A DNA stretch of 42,220 nt from Alphaproteobacteria bacterium (GTDB lineage Bacteria > Pseudomonadota > Alphaproteobacteria > Rickettsiales > JABCZZ01), in the NCBI GenBank assembly GCA_013288985.1, contig JABDAT010000011.1, positions 1 through 42,220 on the forward strand, in the 5' to 3' direction. Made by a program: the position numbers and the translations under genes. Positions 26,586 to 33,818 of this stretch are shown in pieces. The notes under the pieces were generated by a model. That model made no database searches and was not told the origin of the DNA. It worked only from the letters and a program-made list of their open reading frames with translations. Every line of letters starts with the position of its first letter. Position 1 is the stretch's first letter.

Positions 26586-27188
26586 TTAACTATATAGCCA
26601 AGGTGTTACCGGTTTATGTGAAGATTCAAAACTGTCAATTGCGGGCAGTTTCTGCATGGTGAGGCCGATATCGTCAAGGCCGTTTTGCAGGCAATGTTTG
26701 CGGAATGGATCAATCTCAAACGAGAATGAATGATTGCCTGCGCTTACAGTCTGGGCCAGCAAATCGATTTTAATGTTTTGCCCGGCCTCGGCGGTCTGCA
26801 TGAGTTTGCTGACTGCATCGGCTGGCAAGGCAAGCGGCAGGATGCCATTCTTGAAACAGTTATTATAAAAAATATCGGCGAAGGATGGGGCAATCACACA
26901 GCGTATGCCGAAATCCAGCAGCGCCCAGGGTGCATGCTCGCGTGAAGAGCCACAGCCGAAATTATCGCGCGCCACGAGAATCTGCGCATGGGTATAAGGC
27001 TCGCGGTGGAGCACGAAATCATCATTGCGCTTGCCGTTCACGTCAAAACGCATTTCATAAAACAGGCCTTCCTTAAGGCCGGTGCGCTTGATGGTCTTTA
27101 AGAACTGCTTGGGGATAATCATATCCGTGTCGATATTTTCAATCGGCAGTGGTGCAGCAATGGCGGTGAGTGTGGTGAAGGGGTGCAT
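26586..27188 (-). CDS. leuD: 3-isopropylmalate dehydratase small subunit
   Basis: A 200-residue swivel-domain protein. It has [19 protein letters not shown] at the N-terminus, [17 protein letters not shown] in the centre and [13 protein letters not shown], all typical of LeuD. Together with LeuC it isomerises 2- to 3-isopropylmalate. It starts three bases after the stop of the small unknown gene upstream, with AGAGA as a modest ribosome site. Length is normal. Confidence 0.97.
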   Translation of the reverse strand: MHPFTTLTAIAAPLPIENIDTDMIIPKQFLKTIKRTGLKEGLFYEMRFDVNGKRNDDFVLHREPYTHAQILVARDNFGCGSSREHAPWALLDFGIRCVIAPSFADIFYNNCFKNGILPLALPADAVSKLMQTAEAGQNIKIDLLAQTVSAGNHSFSFEIDPFRKHCLQNGLDDIGLTMQKLPAIDSFESSHKPVTPWLYS

Positions 27189-27191
27189 AAT

Positions 27192-27500
27192 TTATCTCTC
27201 TGATGCTAATCGCGCATTTTGGGTTATTTTAATTTTATCAACAAGTCTTTTCCATCCTATGGATTTAAGTGCGATCAATCGCTTTGATAATGGCTCTTCA
27301 TGTTGCTGTGATCCAAAAAAAGTTTGTGGATCAATATCGATATCATGTAATTTATTTACTATTATTCCCAGCGCCTGAGTAGCAAACTCTGTATCTGATT
27401 TAGAACGTAGACGTATCGTTCCTACACGGGTTCCTAAGTCAGTTATCAGCATTGCTTCTTTTAATGACTCAAATAATTTCTTATCTGCATCTATTATCAT
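27192..27500 (-). CDS. Hypothetical protein between leuC and leuD
   Basis: A 102-residue soluble protein, unrecognised. The sequence is mixed alpha/beta with charged helices (DADKKLFESLKEAMLITDLG and KLHDIDIDPQTFFG). Its ATG overlaps the leuC stop by one base (TAATG), and leuD starts three bases beyond its own stop, so it is firmly embedded in the operon and probably translated. leuC and leuD are normally adjacent or separated by known genes; I know of no leucine-pathway protein with this sequence. Confidence 0.65.
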   Translation of the reverse strand: MIIDADKKLFESLKEAMLITDLGTRVGTIRLRSKSDTEFATQALGIIVNKLHDIDIDPQTFFGSQQHEEPLSKRLIALKSIGWKRLVDKIKITQNARLASER

Positions 27501-28906
27501 TAATGTAATTCCCGTATATCCGCCAACTTGCCTTTAATTGCAGCGGCGGCGGCCATAACGGGGGACATCAGATGCGTGCGTCCACCGCGGCCCTGGCGGC
27601 CTTCGAAGTTGCGGTTGGAGGTGGAGGCGCAGCGTTCGCCGGGCTCTAGCTTATCAGCGTTCATGGCCAGGCACATGGAGCAGCCGGGCTCGCGCCATTC
27701 AAATCCCGCTTCAAGGAATATGGTATGAAGGCCTTCCTTCTCAGCTTGCTCTTTAACCAGCCCGGAGCCTGGCACAATCATGGCGAGCTTCACGTTGCCG
27801 GAAACTTTTTTGCCTTTGACGACTTTGGCAACTTCGCGGAAATCTTCAATGCGGCCATTGGTGCAGGAACCGATGAATACTTTGTCGATAGTAACGTCGG
27901 TAAGTTTGGTGCCGGCAGTGAGCCCCATATATTCAAGCGCCCGCTCGATAGTCTTGCGGCGGTTTTCGTCTTTTTCGTCCTTGGGATTGGGCACGAAGCC
28001 GGTGATGGGCAATACGTCTTGCGGACTGGTGCCCCAGGTAACTTGCGGTACGATATCTTTGGTGTGAAGCACGACTTCCGTATCGTATTTAGCATCCGCA
28101 TCCGATACGAATGTTTTCCAGTAAGCAACGGCCTTATCCCAGTCTTTGCCTTGCGGCGCCATGGGGCGGCCTTTGAGATAAGCAAAAGTTGTTTCATCGG
28201 GAGCGATTAAGCCCGCGCGCGCGCCTGCTTCAATCGACATATTACAGACCGTCATGCGGCCTTCCATGGAAAGATTTTTGATGGCGTTGCCAGCATATTC
28301 GATAACATAACCTGTGCCGCCTGCAGTGCCGATTTTACCGATGATGGCGAGCACTAAATCTTTAGCGGTAACACCGGGAAGCAAATCGCCTTCCACGCGC
28401 ACGAGCATATTCTTGGCATGCTTCTGGATAAGGGTTTGCGTGGCGAGCACGTGTTCGACTTCACTGGTGCCGATGCCAAACGCCACTGCGCCAAATGCGC
28501 CATGCGTTGCCGTATGCGAATCACCGCAGACAATAATCATTCCGGGCTGAGTCAGGCCCTGTTCGGGGCCGACGATATGGACAATGCCCTGACGTTTATC
28601 ATCCATCTTGAAATAAGTAACACCGAATTCTTTGCAATTATCTTCCAGCGTCTGCACCTGGATGCGCGAGGTTTCGTCTTTGATGCCTTGGGCGCGATCA
28701 GGAGTGGTGGGGACGTTATGGTCAGCAACCGCAAGCGTTGCATCGGGACGGCGCACTTTGCGCTTTGCCACGCGAAGTCCTTCAAAGGCCTGCGGGCTGG
28801 TGACTTCATGCACGAGATGGCGGTCTATATAGAGAAGGCAGGTGCCATCATCGGCTTGCTGGACAAGATGGGATTCAAATATTTTGTCGTAGAGTGTTTT
28901 TGACAT
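27500..28906 (-). CDS. leuC: 3-isopropylmalate dehydratase large subunit
   Basis: A 468-residue aconitase-family protein with [29 protein letters not shown] and the three cluster cysteines in IGSCTNGR and GCSMC, so the 4Fe-4S site is complete. It works with LeuD in leucine synthesis. It is the first gene of the operon leuC-orf-leuD-yciI-leuB-asd-orf and lies 79 bases downstream of rplS. That spacer carries an inverted repeat at 28928-28962 rather than a classical terminator. Confidence 0.97.
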   Translation of the reverse strand: MSKTLYDKIFESHLVQQADDGTCLLYIDRHLVHEVTSPQAFEGLRVAKRKVRRPDATLAVADHNVPTTPDRAQGIKDETSRIQVQTLEDNCKEFGVTYFKMDDKRQGIVHIVGPEQGLTQPGMIIVCGDSHTATHGAFGAVAFGIGTSEVEHVLATQTLIQKHAKNMLVRVEGDLLPGVTAKDLVLAIIGKIGTAGGTGYVIEYAGNAIKNLSMEGRMTVCNMSIEAGARAGLIAPDETTFAYLKGRPMAPQGKDWDKAVAYWKTFVSDADAKYDTEVVLHTKDIVPQVTWGTSPQDVLPITGFVPNPKDEKDENRRKTIERALEYMGLTAGTKLTDVTIDKVFIGSCTNGRIEDFREVAKVVKGKKVSGNVKLAMIVPGSGLVKEQAEKEGLHTIFLEAGFEWREPGCSMCLAMNADKLEPGERCASTSNRNFEGRQGRGGRTHLMSPVMAAAAAIKGKLADIRELH

Positions 28907-28927
28907 ATGAACAGGGACAAGTTAACA

Positions 28928-28962
28928 GGAGCGAGTTACGAGGCTTCTAAGAACCTCGCTCC
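28928..28962. repeat. Inverted repeat between rplS and leuC
   Basis: GGAGCGAG (28928-28935) pairs with CTCGCTCC (28955-28962), and an alternative inner stem CGAGG/CCTCG is possible. GAGG/CCTC units continue on both sides. There is no T-run, so it is a repeat element or a weak pause site and not a clear terminator. Confidence 0.5.
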
Positions 28963-28985
28963 TTGGTCCTCGCCCCTTGATTGAT

Positions 28986-29375
28986 TTATTCAGCAGCAGT
29001 GTCTGTGGCGGTAATCACATCGCGCTTTTCACGAATTCGTGCTGCCTTACCGGTCAGGCCACGAAGGTAGTAAAGCTTGGCGCGGCGCACGTCACCACGG
29101 CGCACCAGGTCGATGCTGTCAAGGCGCGGCGAGTGAAGCGGGAAGATACGTTCCACACCTTCACCATGGCTGATTTTGCGCACCGTGAAAGAGGAGTTGA
29201 GGCCAGCATTTTTGCGGGCGATGCAGATGCCTTCAAAAGCCTGCACACGTTCATTATCGCCTTCGATAATGCGTACATTGACGCGCACGGTGTCACCGGG
29301 TGAAAAGTCAGTAGTTTTTTTGCCTTCGGTGAGTTTGGCGGTATATTCTTGTTCCAGTTTCTGCAGCGTATTCAT
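28986..29375 (-). CDS. rplS: Ribosomal protein L19 (bL19)
   Basis: A 129-residue L19 with [20 protein letters not shown], the bulk of the fold through [20 protein letters not shown], and [20 protein letters not shown] near the end. It sits at the 30S/50S interface. AGGGG lies before the ATG. The C-terminus has a short acidic extension beyond the core fold (about 12 residues). It closes the ffh-rpsP-rimM-trmD-rplS block. Confidence 0.97.
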   Translation of the reverse strand: MNTLQKLEQEYTAKLTEGKKTTDFSPGDTVRVNVRIIEGDNERVQAFEGICIARKNAGLNSSFTVRKISHGEGVERIFPLHSPRLDSIDLVRRGDVRRAKLYYLRGLTGKAARIREKRDVITATDTAAE

Positions 29376-29387
29376 GGTCTTATCCCC

Positions 29388-29540
29388 TTAACATTTGCGC
29401 GTTCGCGCCAATTCTATATATTTCTCGCGGCCGGACCATAGCATATCCGATGGTTTGCGTCCATTCAAAATGAGCGGCGCATTATAATTAAGATATTCAA
29501 GCAGTCCAGTAAAATCAGTGGCTAAGCTAAAAATTTCTTC
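29388..29540 (-). pseudogene. Duplicated, degenerate 3' fragment of trmD
   Basis: The frame from ATG 29540 encodes 50 residues (starting [11 protein letters not shown]). It aligns without gaps to the TrmD segment encoded at 29725-29600: [20 protein letters not shown] matches [20 protein letters not shown]. By eye about half of 42 positions are identical. The DNA is also alike (GATTTT-C-GG-CTGCTTGAATATC). The copy lies 188 bases downstream, hence out of frame with trmD, and overlaps the last 19 bases of that gene. Key tRNA-binding positions have changed (TRP to NAP, LLSGHH to LWSGRE). It is most likely a decaying tandem duplication; translation as a tiny protein is possible but unsupported by a ribosome site. 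Confidence 0.75.
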
Positions 29541-30223
29541 CATAAATCGGGCCTGCGGGTTTTGGTTGTTGTCTGCGCTTCCTGCAGGCGCCAATTTCGT
29601 ATGTCCACGTGATGGCCTGATAACAAAACATCCGGCACTTCCTGGCCGTTCCACATAGGGGGTCTCGTATAATGCGGATATTCAAGCAGCCCGGCAAAAT
29701 CGCCGTCCAGGCTGAAACTTTCTTCGCTTAATGATTCCGATGCACCCATGACGCCGGGAAGTAGCCTCACACAAGAATCCAGCAGCGTGATTGCGGCTAT
29801 TTCTCCGCCGGAAAGCACATAATCGCCAATGCTTATTTCAAGCGGTTTATGGGTTTGCAGCAGGCGTTCATCGACGCCTTCATAGCGCCCGCAGAGCAAA
29901 ATCAAATTTTTCTGTGTGAGTTCATGAGCAAGTTTTTGTGTAAAAGGAATGCCGCGCGGCGTGAAATAGATGAGCTGGGCATTAGGCAATAGGCTATGGG
30001 CGTGAGTGATGGCGGCATCCAGCACATCCGCGCGCATAACCATGCCCGCGCCGCCGCCATAAGGGGTATCGTCAACCGTCTGGTGCTTATCCTTGGCGAA
30101 GTCGCGTATCTGTGAAGTTTTTAGGCTCCACAGGCCGTTTTCAAGCGCCTTACCCGCCAGTGAATGCCCCAGGGGGCCGGGAAATATTTCCGGGAAAAGA
30201 GTGAGGATATGAGCGGAAAACAC
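29522..30223 (-). CDS. trmD: tRNA (guanine-37-N1)-methyltransferase
   Basis: A 233-residue SPOUT enzyme. It has the trefoil-knot motifs [29 protein letters not shown] and [14 protein letters not shown], then the C-terminal [11 protein letters not shown] and VLLSGHH for tRNA binding. It methylates G37 of tRNAs and prevents frameshifting. The start is GTG at 30223, one base after the rimM stop, with GGAAGAG upstream; the longer frame to 30340 only overlaps rimM. The C-terminus ([11 protein letters not shown]) runs into a partial copy of its own 3' region, so its stop codon lies within the duplicate. Confidence 0.95.
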   Translation of the reverse strand: MFSAHILTLFPEIFPGPLGHSLAGKALENGLWSLKTSQIRDFAKDKHQTVDDTPYGGGAGMVMRADVLDAAITHAHSLLPNAQLIYFTPRGIPFTQKLAHELTQKNLILLCGRYEGVDERLLQTHKPLEISIGDYVLSGGEIAAITLLDSCVRLLPGVMGASESLSEESFSLDGDFAGLLEYPHYTRPPMWNGQEVPDVLLSGHHVDIRNWRLQEAQTTTKTRRPDLWKKFLA

Positions 30224-30224
30224 G

Positions 30225-30776
30225 TTACTCTTCCTGCTTAATAAAAGTAGGCAGTTCAATGGTCGCTTTGCCTTCTTTAATATTAATGTTGGGAAAAGTT
30301 GCTTTGGTAAAAGGCATGATATCATCCGCACCGGATTCAAGGCGTATGATCACCAGATCGCCCGCGCCAAAATTATGCAATGCGGTGATAGTGCCGTAAG
30401 CGTTGCCCTCGGCGGTAAACACTTTTACGCCTACCAAATCTTCATAGTAATATTCATCATCGTCAGCGGCGGGCAGGGCAGAACGCGGGACGCATAGTTC
30501 AATATTACGTAGTTTCTCCGCATCTTCGCGGGTGGTGATGCCTTTGATGCTGGCAATCAAGACGTCTTTAGTATGGCTGGTGACTTTAACATCAAATGTT
30601 CGTTTTCCCGCCTTATCGGTAAGCGGTCCATAAGACGTAATGTCCTCGGGATCGGCTGTAAAGCTGCGGATTTTTACCTCACCGCGAATACCGTGCACGG
30701 TGGTAATAACGCCAAGGGGGATGAGACGGTTACCGTTTTCTGTTTTCCGTTGTTTGTTTTCCGTGGCTGTATTCAT
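30225..30776 (-). CDS. rimM: Ribosome maturation factor RimM
   Basis: A 183-residue protein. It has the N-terminal RimM barrel ([20 protein letters not shown]), an Arg-rich linker helix and a PRC-barrel C-terminal half ([19 protein letters not shown], ending in [16 protein letters not shown]). It assists 30S head assembly near S19. The first 17 residues ([16 protein letters not shown]) are an extra polar extension. It is separated from trmD by one base and from rpsP by 27 bases. Confidence 0.95.
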   Translation of the reverse strand: MNTATENKQRKTENGNRLIPLGVITTVHGIRGEVKIRSFTADPEDITSYGPLTDKAGKRTFDVKVTSHTKDVLIASIKGITTREDAEKLRNIELCVPRSALPAADDDEYYYEDLVGVKVFTAEGNAYGTITALHNFGAGDLVIIRLESGADDIMPFTKATFPNINIKEGKATIELPTFIKQEE

Positions 30777-30803
30777 ACGGAAACCAGATTACGGAAAACA
30801 CTC

Positions 30804-31148
30804 TTACGCTGCAGGAGCCGCTGGAGCTGCTTCTTCTGCGCCGCCTTTTTTCTTGCTGCCGGTGCCTTTGGCTTTAGCAACATAGGTGGGTTTTGCGGTG
30901 ATGACGCCGGTAGCGCGAAGGAAACGAGCCACGGTTTCAGAAGGTTGCGCGCCGGTTCCGAGCCAGTATTTCACGCGTTCAGCATTGAAGGTGAAGCGTT
31001 TTTCATCGGTTTTAGCGAGCAGGGGATTATAAGTGCCCAGCTTTTCGATAAATTTGCTGTCACGTGGGCTGCGTGAATCGGTCGCAACGAGGCGGAAATA
31101 AGGGTTTTTCTTCGATCCGCCGCGGCTAAAACGCAGTGCTGTTGACAT
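30804..31148 (-). CDS. rpsP: Ribosomal protein S16 (bS16)
   Basis: A 114-residue S16 with [40 protein letters not shown] and [19 protein letters not shown]. The core is followed by a Lys/Gly- and then Ala/Pro-rich tail, a common alphaproteobacterial extension. The start at 31148 is supported by AAGGAAACC seven bases ahead; the frame extends five codons further to 31163 without need. Confidence 0.96.
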   Translation of the reverse strand: MSTALRFSRGGSKKNPYFRLVATDSRSPRDSKFIEKLGTYNPLLAKTDEKRFTFNAERVKYWLGTGAQPSETVARFLRATGVITAKPTYVAKAKGTGSKKKGGAEEAAPAAPAA

Positions 31149-31220
31149 GAGGTTTCCTTCCAAGAATTAAATTTCAGGCGCGCCTTATAGCATTAAGGGG
31201 GAGGAATTTAAAGCGAAAAA

Positions 31221-32573
31221 TCACATTCCCGGAATGATGTTCTTGAGTCCCCCGCGCAGCATGCCTTTTTTGCCGAGCTTTTTCATTTGCTTCATCATGG
31301 TTTCCATCTGCTGCCAGCCCTTGTAAAGCTTATTGATTTCCTGGACGGTAGTGCCGGAACCCTTGGCGATGCGCTGTTTGCGGCCGCCGTTAAGCAGTTT
31401 AGGATTTTTACGTTCCTTGGCGGTCATGGAAAGAATGATGGCTTCCTGGCGCGCAAGCAGGCTTTCGTCGATATTGGCATTTGCCATCTGTTCCTTGATT
31501 TTTCCGATGCCGGGCAACATGCCCATGAGGCTGCCAAGCCCGCCCATTTTTTTCATATTGCGCAGCTGGGAGAGCAGATCATCAAAATCAAAGCTGCCTT
31601 CCTGCATCTTGGCGGCCATCTTTTCGGCTTCTTCCTTGTCGATGGACTCGGCGGCTTTTTCAACCAGCGAAACCACATCGCCCATATCGAGGATGCGGCT
31701 GGCGATACGCGCGGGATGGAATTCTTCAAACTCGCTCAGCTTTTCGCCGACACCGGCAAATTTAATGGGCTGGCCGGTGACAGAGCGCATGGAAAGCGCA
31801 GCACCGCCGCGGCCATCACCGTCAAGGCGCGTGAGGATAATGCCGGTGATGCCGATTTTTTCATTGAACTGTTTGGCAATATTGACCGCATCCTGACCGG
31901 TAAGTGAATCGGCAACGAGCAGGGTTTCCAGCGGCTGGCTGAGCTTTTTGACCTGCTCAAGTTCGCCCATCAATTCGTCATCTATATGCAGACGTCCCGC
32001 GGTATCAAGTAGGACTACGTCATACCCTTCAAGCTTGCCCATCTCTAAAGCACGTCTGGTAATGGCGAGCGGTTTTTCACCTTCTATGATAGGCAATGAG
32101 CCAACGCCAACTTGCTTGGCGAGCACATCCAGCTGTTGCTGCGCAGCGGGGCGGTAGACGTCGAGCGAGGCCAGCAGCACTTTTTTATTATAGCGGTTTT
32201 TAAGGCGCAGGGCGAGTTTGCCGCTGCTGGTGGTTTTCCCCGATCCCTGCAGGCCGACCATAAGAATAATAACAGGCGGCGTGGCGGTGAGATTCAGCTC
32301 AGCATATTCGCTGCCCAGCAGTTCGGTTAAATGATCCTGCACCAGCTTGATGACCATCTGCGCCGGCGAGATGCTTTTTATAACCTCAGCGCCTATGGCT
32401 TTTTCTTTGAGGCTGTTGATAAAATCTTTGACGACGGGAAGCGCTACATCGGCTTCCAGCAGGGCAATCCTGACTTCGCGGAGTGCACCGTCAATATCGG
32501 CTTCCGTGAGCACACCGCGCCCGCGCAGCTTGCCAAGAATGCCATTTAGTTTTCCAGAGAGAGAGTTGAACAT
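31221..32573 (-). CDS. ffh: Signal recognition particle protein Ffh
   Basis: A 450-residue SRP54 protein. It has the N-domain (LTEADIDGALREVRIALLEA), the G-domain with GLQGSGKTT (107-115), DVYRPAAQQQ, DTAGR and TRLDGDGRGG, and a Met-rich M-domain ending in KKGMLRGGLKNIIPGM. It binds signal sequences and 4.5S RNA and docks with FtsY to insert membrane proteins. It heads the block leading to rplS on the minus strand. Length is typical. No 4.5S RNA gene was recognised in the window. Confidence 0.97.
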   Translation of the reverse strand: MFNSLSGKLNGILGKLRGRGVLTEADIDGALREVRIALLEADVALPVVKDFINSLKEKAIGAEVIKSISPAQMVIKLVQDHLTELLGSEYAELNLTATPPVIILMVGLQGSGKTTSSGKLALRLKNRYNKKVLLASLDVYRPAAQQQLDVLAKQVGVGSLPIIEGEKPLAITRRALEMGKLEGYDVVLLDTAGRLHIDDELMGELEQVKKLSQPLETLLVADSLTGQDAVNIAKQFNEKIGITGIILTRLDGDGRGGAALSMRSVTGQPIKFAGVGEKLSEFEEFHPARIASRILDMGDVVSLVEKAAESIDKEEAEKMAAKMQEGSFDFDDLLSQLRNMKKMGGLGSLMGMLPGIGKIKEQMANANIDESLLARQEAIILSMTAKERKNPKLLNGGRKQRIAKGSGTTVQEINKLYKGWQQMETMMKQMKKLGKKGMLRGGLKNIIPGM

Positions 32574-32651
32574 GCATCAGGGCTTAAGGCTAAAGAAGGG
32601 CAACGTCAAGATGGATGCTTCCATTAATATGAGTGATTGAACGGATAATGA

Positions 32652-32679
32652 TTGACAAATTGCCGCGCGTACTTATTTT
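32652..32679 (+). promoter_or_regulatory. Sigma-70-type promoter for tRNA-Lys
   Basis: TTGACA (32652-32657), a 16-base spacer and TATTTT (32674-32679), with the tRNA beginning 33 bases later. The -35 is a perfect consensus match. Confidence 0.65.
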
Positions 32680-32712
32680 GCGGGTCTCATCTTTTGAAGA
32701 TGCAGCAAGTGT

Positions 32713-32788
32713 GATCTGGTAGCTCAGTCGGTAGAGCACCTGACTTTTAATCAGGTTGTCGCGGGTTCGATTCCCGCCCAGATCACCA
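32713..32788 (+). tRNA. tRNA-Lys (anticodon TTT)
   Basis: A complete cloverleaf: acceptor GATCTGG/CCAGATC, D-arm GCTCAGTCGGTAGAGC, and anticodon stem CCTGA/TCAGG enclosing CTTTTAA (anticodon TTT). The T-arm is GCGGG-TTCGATT-CCCGC, discriminator A, and CCA is encoded at 32786-32788. It reads AAA and AAG codons. Confidence 0.97.
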
Positions 32789-32866
32789 CATTATTTTTAA
32801 ATTCGCGTTCAAGCGCCACGCAGGCTGCGCTTCCACTTGGTCGCTAATCGTCGCTATAGCGCTCCT

Positions 32867-32893
32867 CCGGGTTTGATTCCCAGCCATCACCGA
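32867..32893 (+). repeat. Decayed copy of the tRNA-Lys 3' end
   Basis: CCGGGTTTGATTCCCAGCC followed by ATCACC resembles the T-arm and 3' end of the tRNA-Lys gene 79 bases upstream (CGGGTTCGATTCCCGCC, then AGATCACC), with a few substitutions and a short gap. No other tRNA parts are present before it. The rest of the spacer to 33008 shows only a small hairpin, AAGCGC/GCGCTT (32811-32832). Confidence 0.55.
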
Positions 32894-33008
32894 TTTTATT
32901 AAATTTGCGTTAAGTATTTTTGTACGGTTGTAAAAGTGAAAATAGATTGCACGCAAGCCCGTTTTATCTTAAAATAGAATACTATAAAATCAGATAGAAA
33001 CCCACCTT

Positions 33009-33593
33009 ATGGAACGCGAATCGCGTCATCAATGCCTCATTTATGAAGGGCCACCCTCACAACAGCTACCCGCGCTGGCGGCTATGATAAAGCGAAAGCT
33101 GGATGAGGGCTATAGATGCCTATATCTGAATAGCCGTCCAATGGTGGCTGGCATACGATCCATCCTCTCGGCCATGGACGTCAATGTCGAAAGCAATGTT
33201 GCCAGGGCTTCTTTGGTTTTGTCTTCGGAGTCCATCACCTCTGCGGATGGTGGTTTTGATGTTGATATGATGCTGGACAAGCTTGAAGACGCTTTGGATC
33301 AAGCGTTAAACGACGGCTATAAAGGACTGTGGGCAACCGGGGACATGACATGGGAGTTTGGCTCCAAGAAAAATTTTGCCAAACTCATGGAATATGAATA
33401 CCGGCTTGAGACGTTGATGCAAAAACGGCCGGAACTATCTGGAATCTGCCAGTACCATCAGGATACACTGCCACATGAAGTGCCAGGGCAGGCCTTGCTG
33501 ACGCATCCAGTGATCTTCGTCAACGAAACGCTTTCACGCATAAACCTAAACTATGTTCCTTCCGGGGTGTCAAACGAACAGCAGGCTCTGTAA
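33009..33593 (+). CDS. MEDS-domain protein (DcmR-like sensory domain, stand-alone)
   Basis: A 194-residue protein fitting the MEDS domain. It starts ERESRHQCLIYEGPPSQQLP, with ALAAMIKRKLDEGYRCLYLN in the position of the Walker-like region. GYKGLWATGDMTWEF and ELSGICQYHQDTLPHEV follow, as found in that family. MEDS domains occur in DcmR-type regulators and next to histidine kinases and are related to KaiC/RecA folds; here no DNA-binding or kinase domain is attached. It may sense a small molecule for a partner encoded elsewhere. There is no strong ribosome site before the ATG. The following spacer (33594-33818) is AT-rich and holds only an inverted repeat, TAACTAT/ATAGTTA (33695-33724). Confidence 0.78.
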   Translation: MERESRHQCLIYEGPPSQQLPALAAMIKRKLDEGYRCLYLNSRPMVAGIRSILSAMDVNVESNVARASLVLSSESITSADGGFDVDMMLDKLEDALDQALNDGYKGLWATGDMTWEFGSKKNFAKLMEYEYRLETLMQKRPELSGICQYHQDTLPHEVPGQALLTHPVIFVNETLSRINLNYVPSGVSNEQQAL

Positions 33594-33818
33594 AGAGCTG
33601 GTTATCGCGGATTAAATTACCGCGCAGATCATCATCTTTTCCATAGTATATAGGTTGGTTTGTCTAAGCGGAATCAAAGAATCCATGGTATTATTAACTA
33701 TAATTGTTTTATAACAGATAGTTATATAAAGTGATATGTTTTAAATATTAACATCTCGGTAATATTTGCATGATAGAATGCTTACTGAAAATACGTGTTA
33801 ATTTGTGGAAGTCGCTTT

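Noticed and set aside
28928-28962. Rho-independent terminator after rplS
   Set aside because: The stem is present but no T-run follows on either strand; kept only as a repeat.
31287-31907. 206-residue frame antisense to ffh
   Set aside because: Fully inside ffh, which is certain from its GTPase motifs.
33695-33724. Inverted repeat TAACTAT/ATAGTTA as an operator
   Set aside because: Seven base pairs with a 16-base AT-rich loop are expected by chance in such a spacer; mentioned only in passing.
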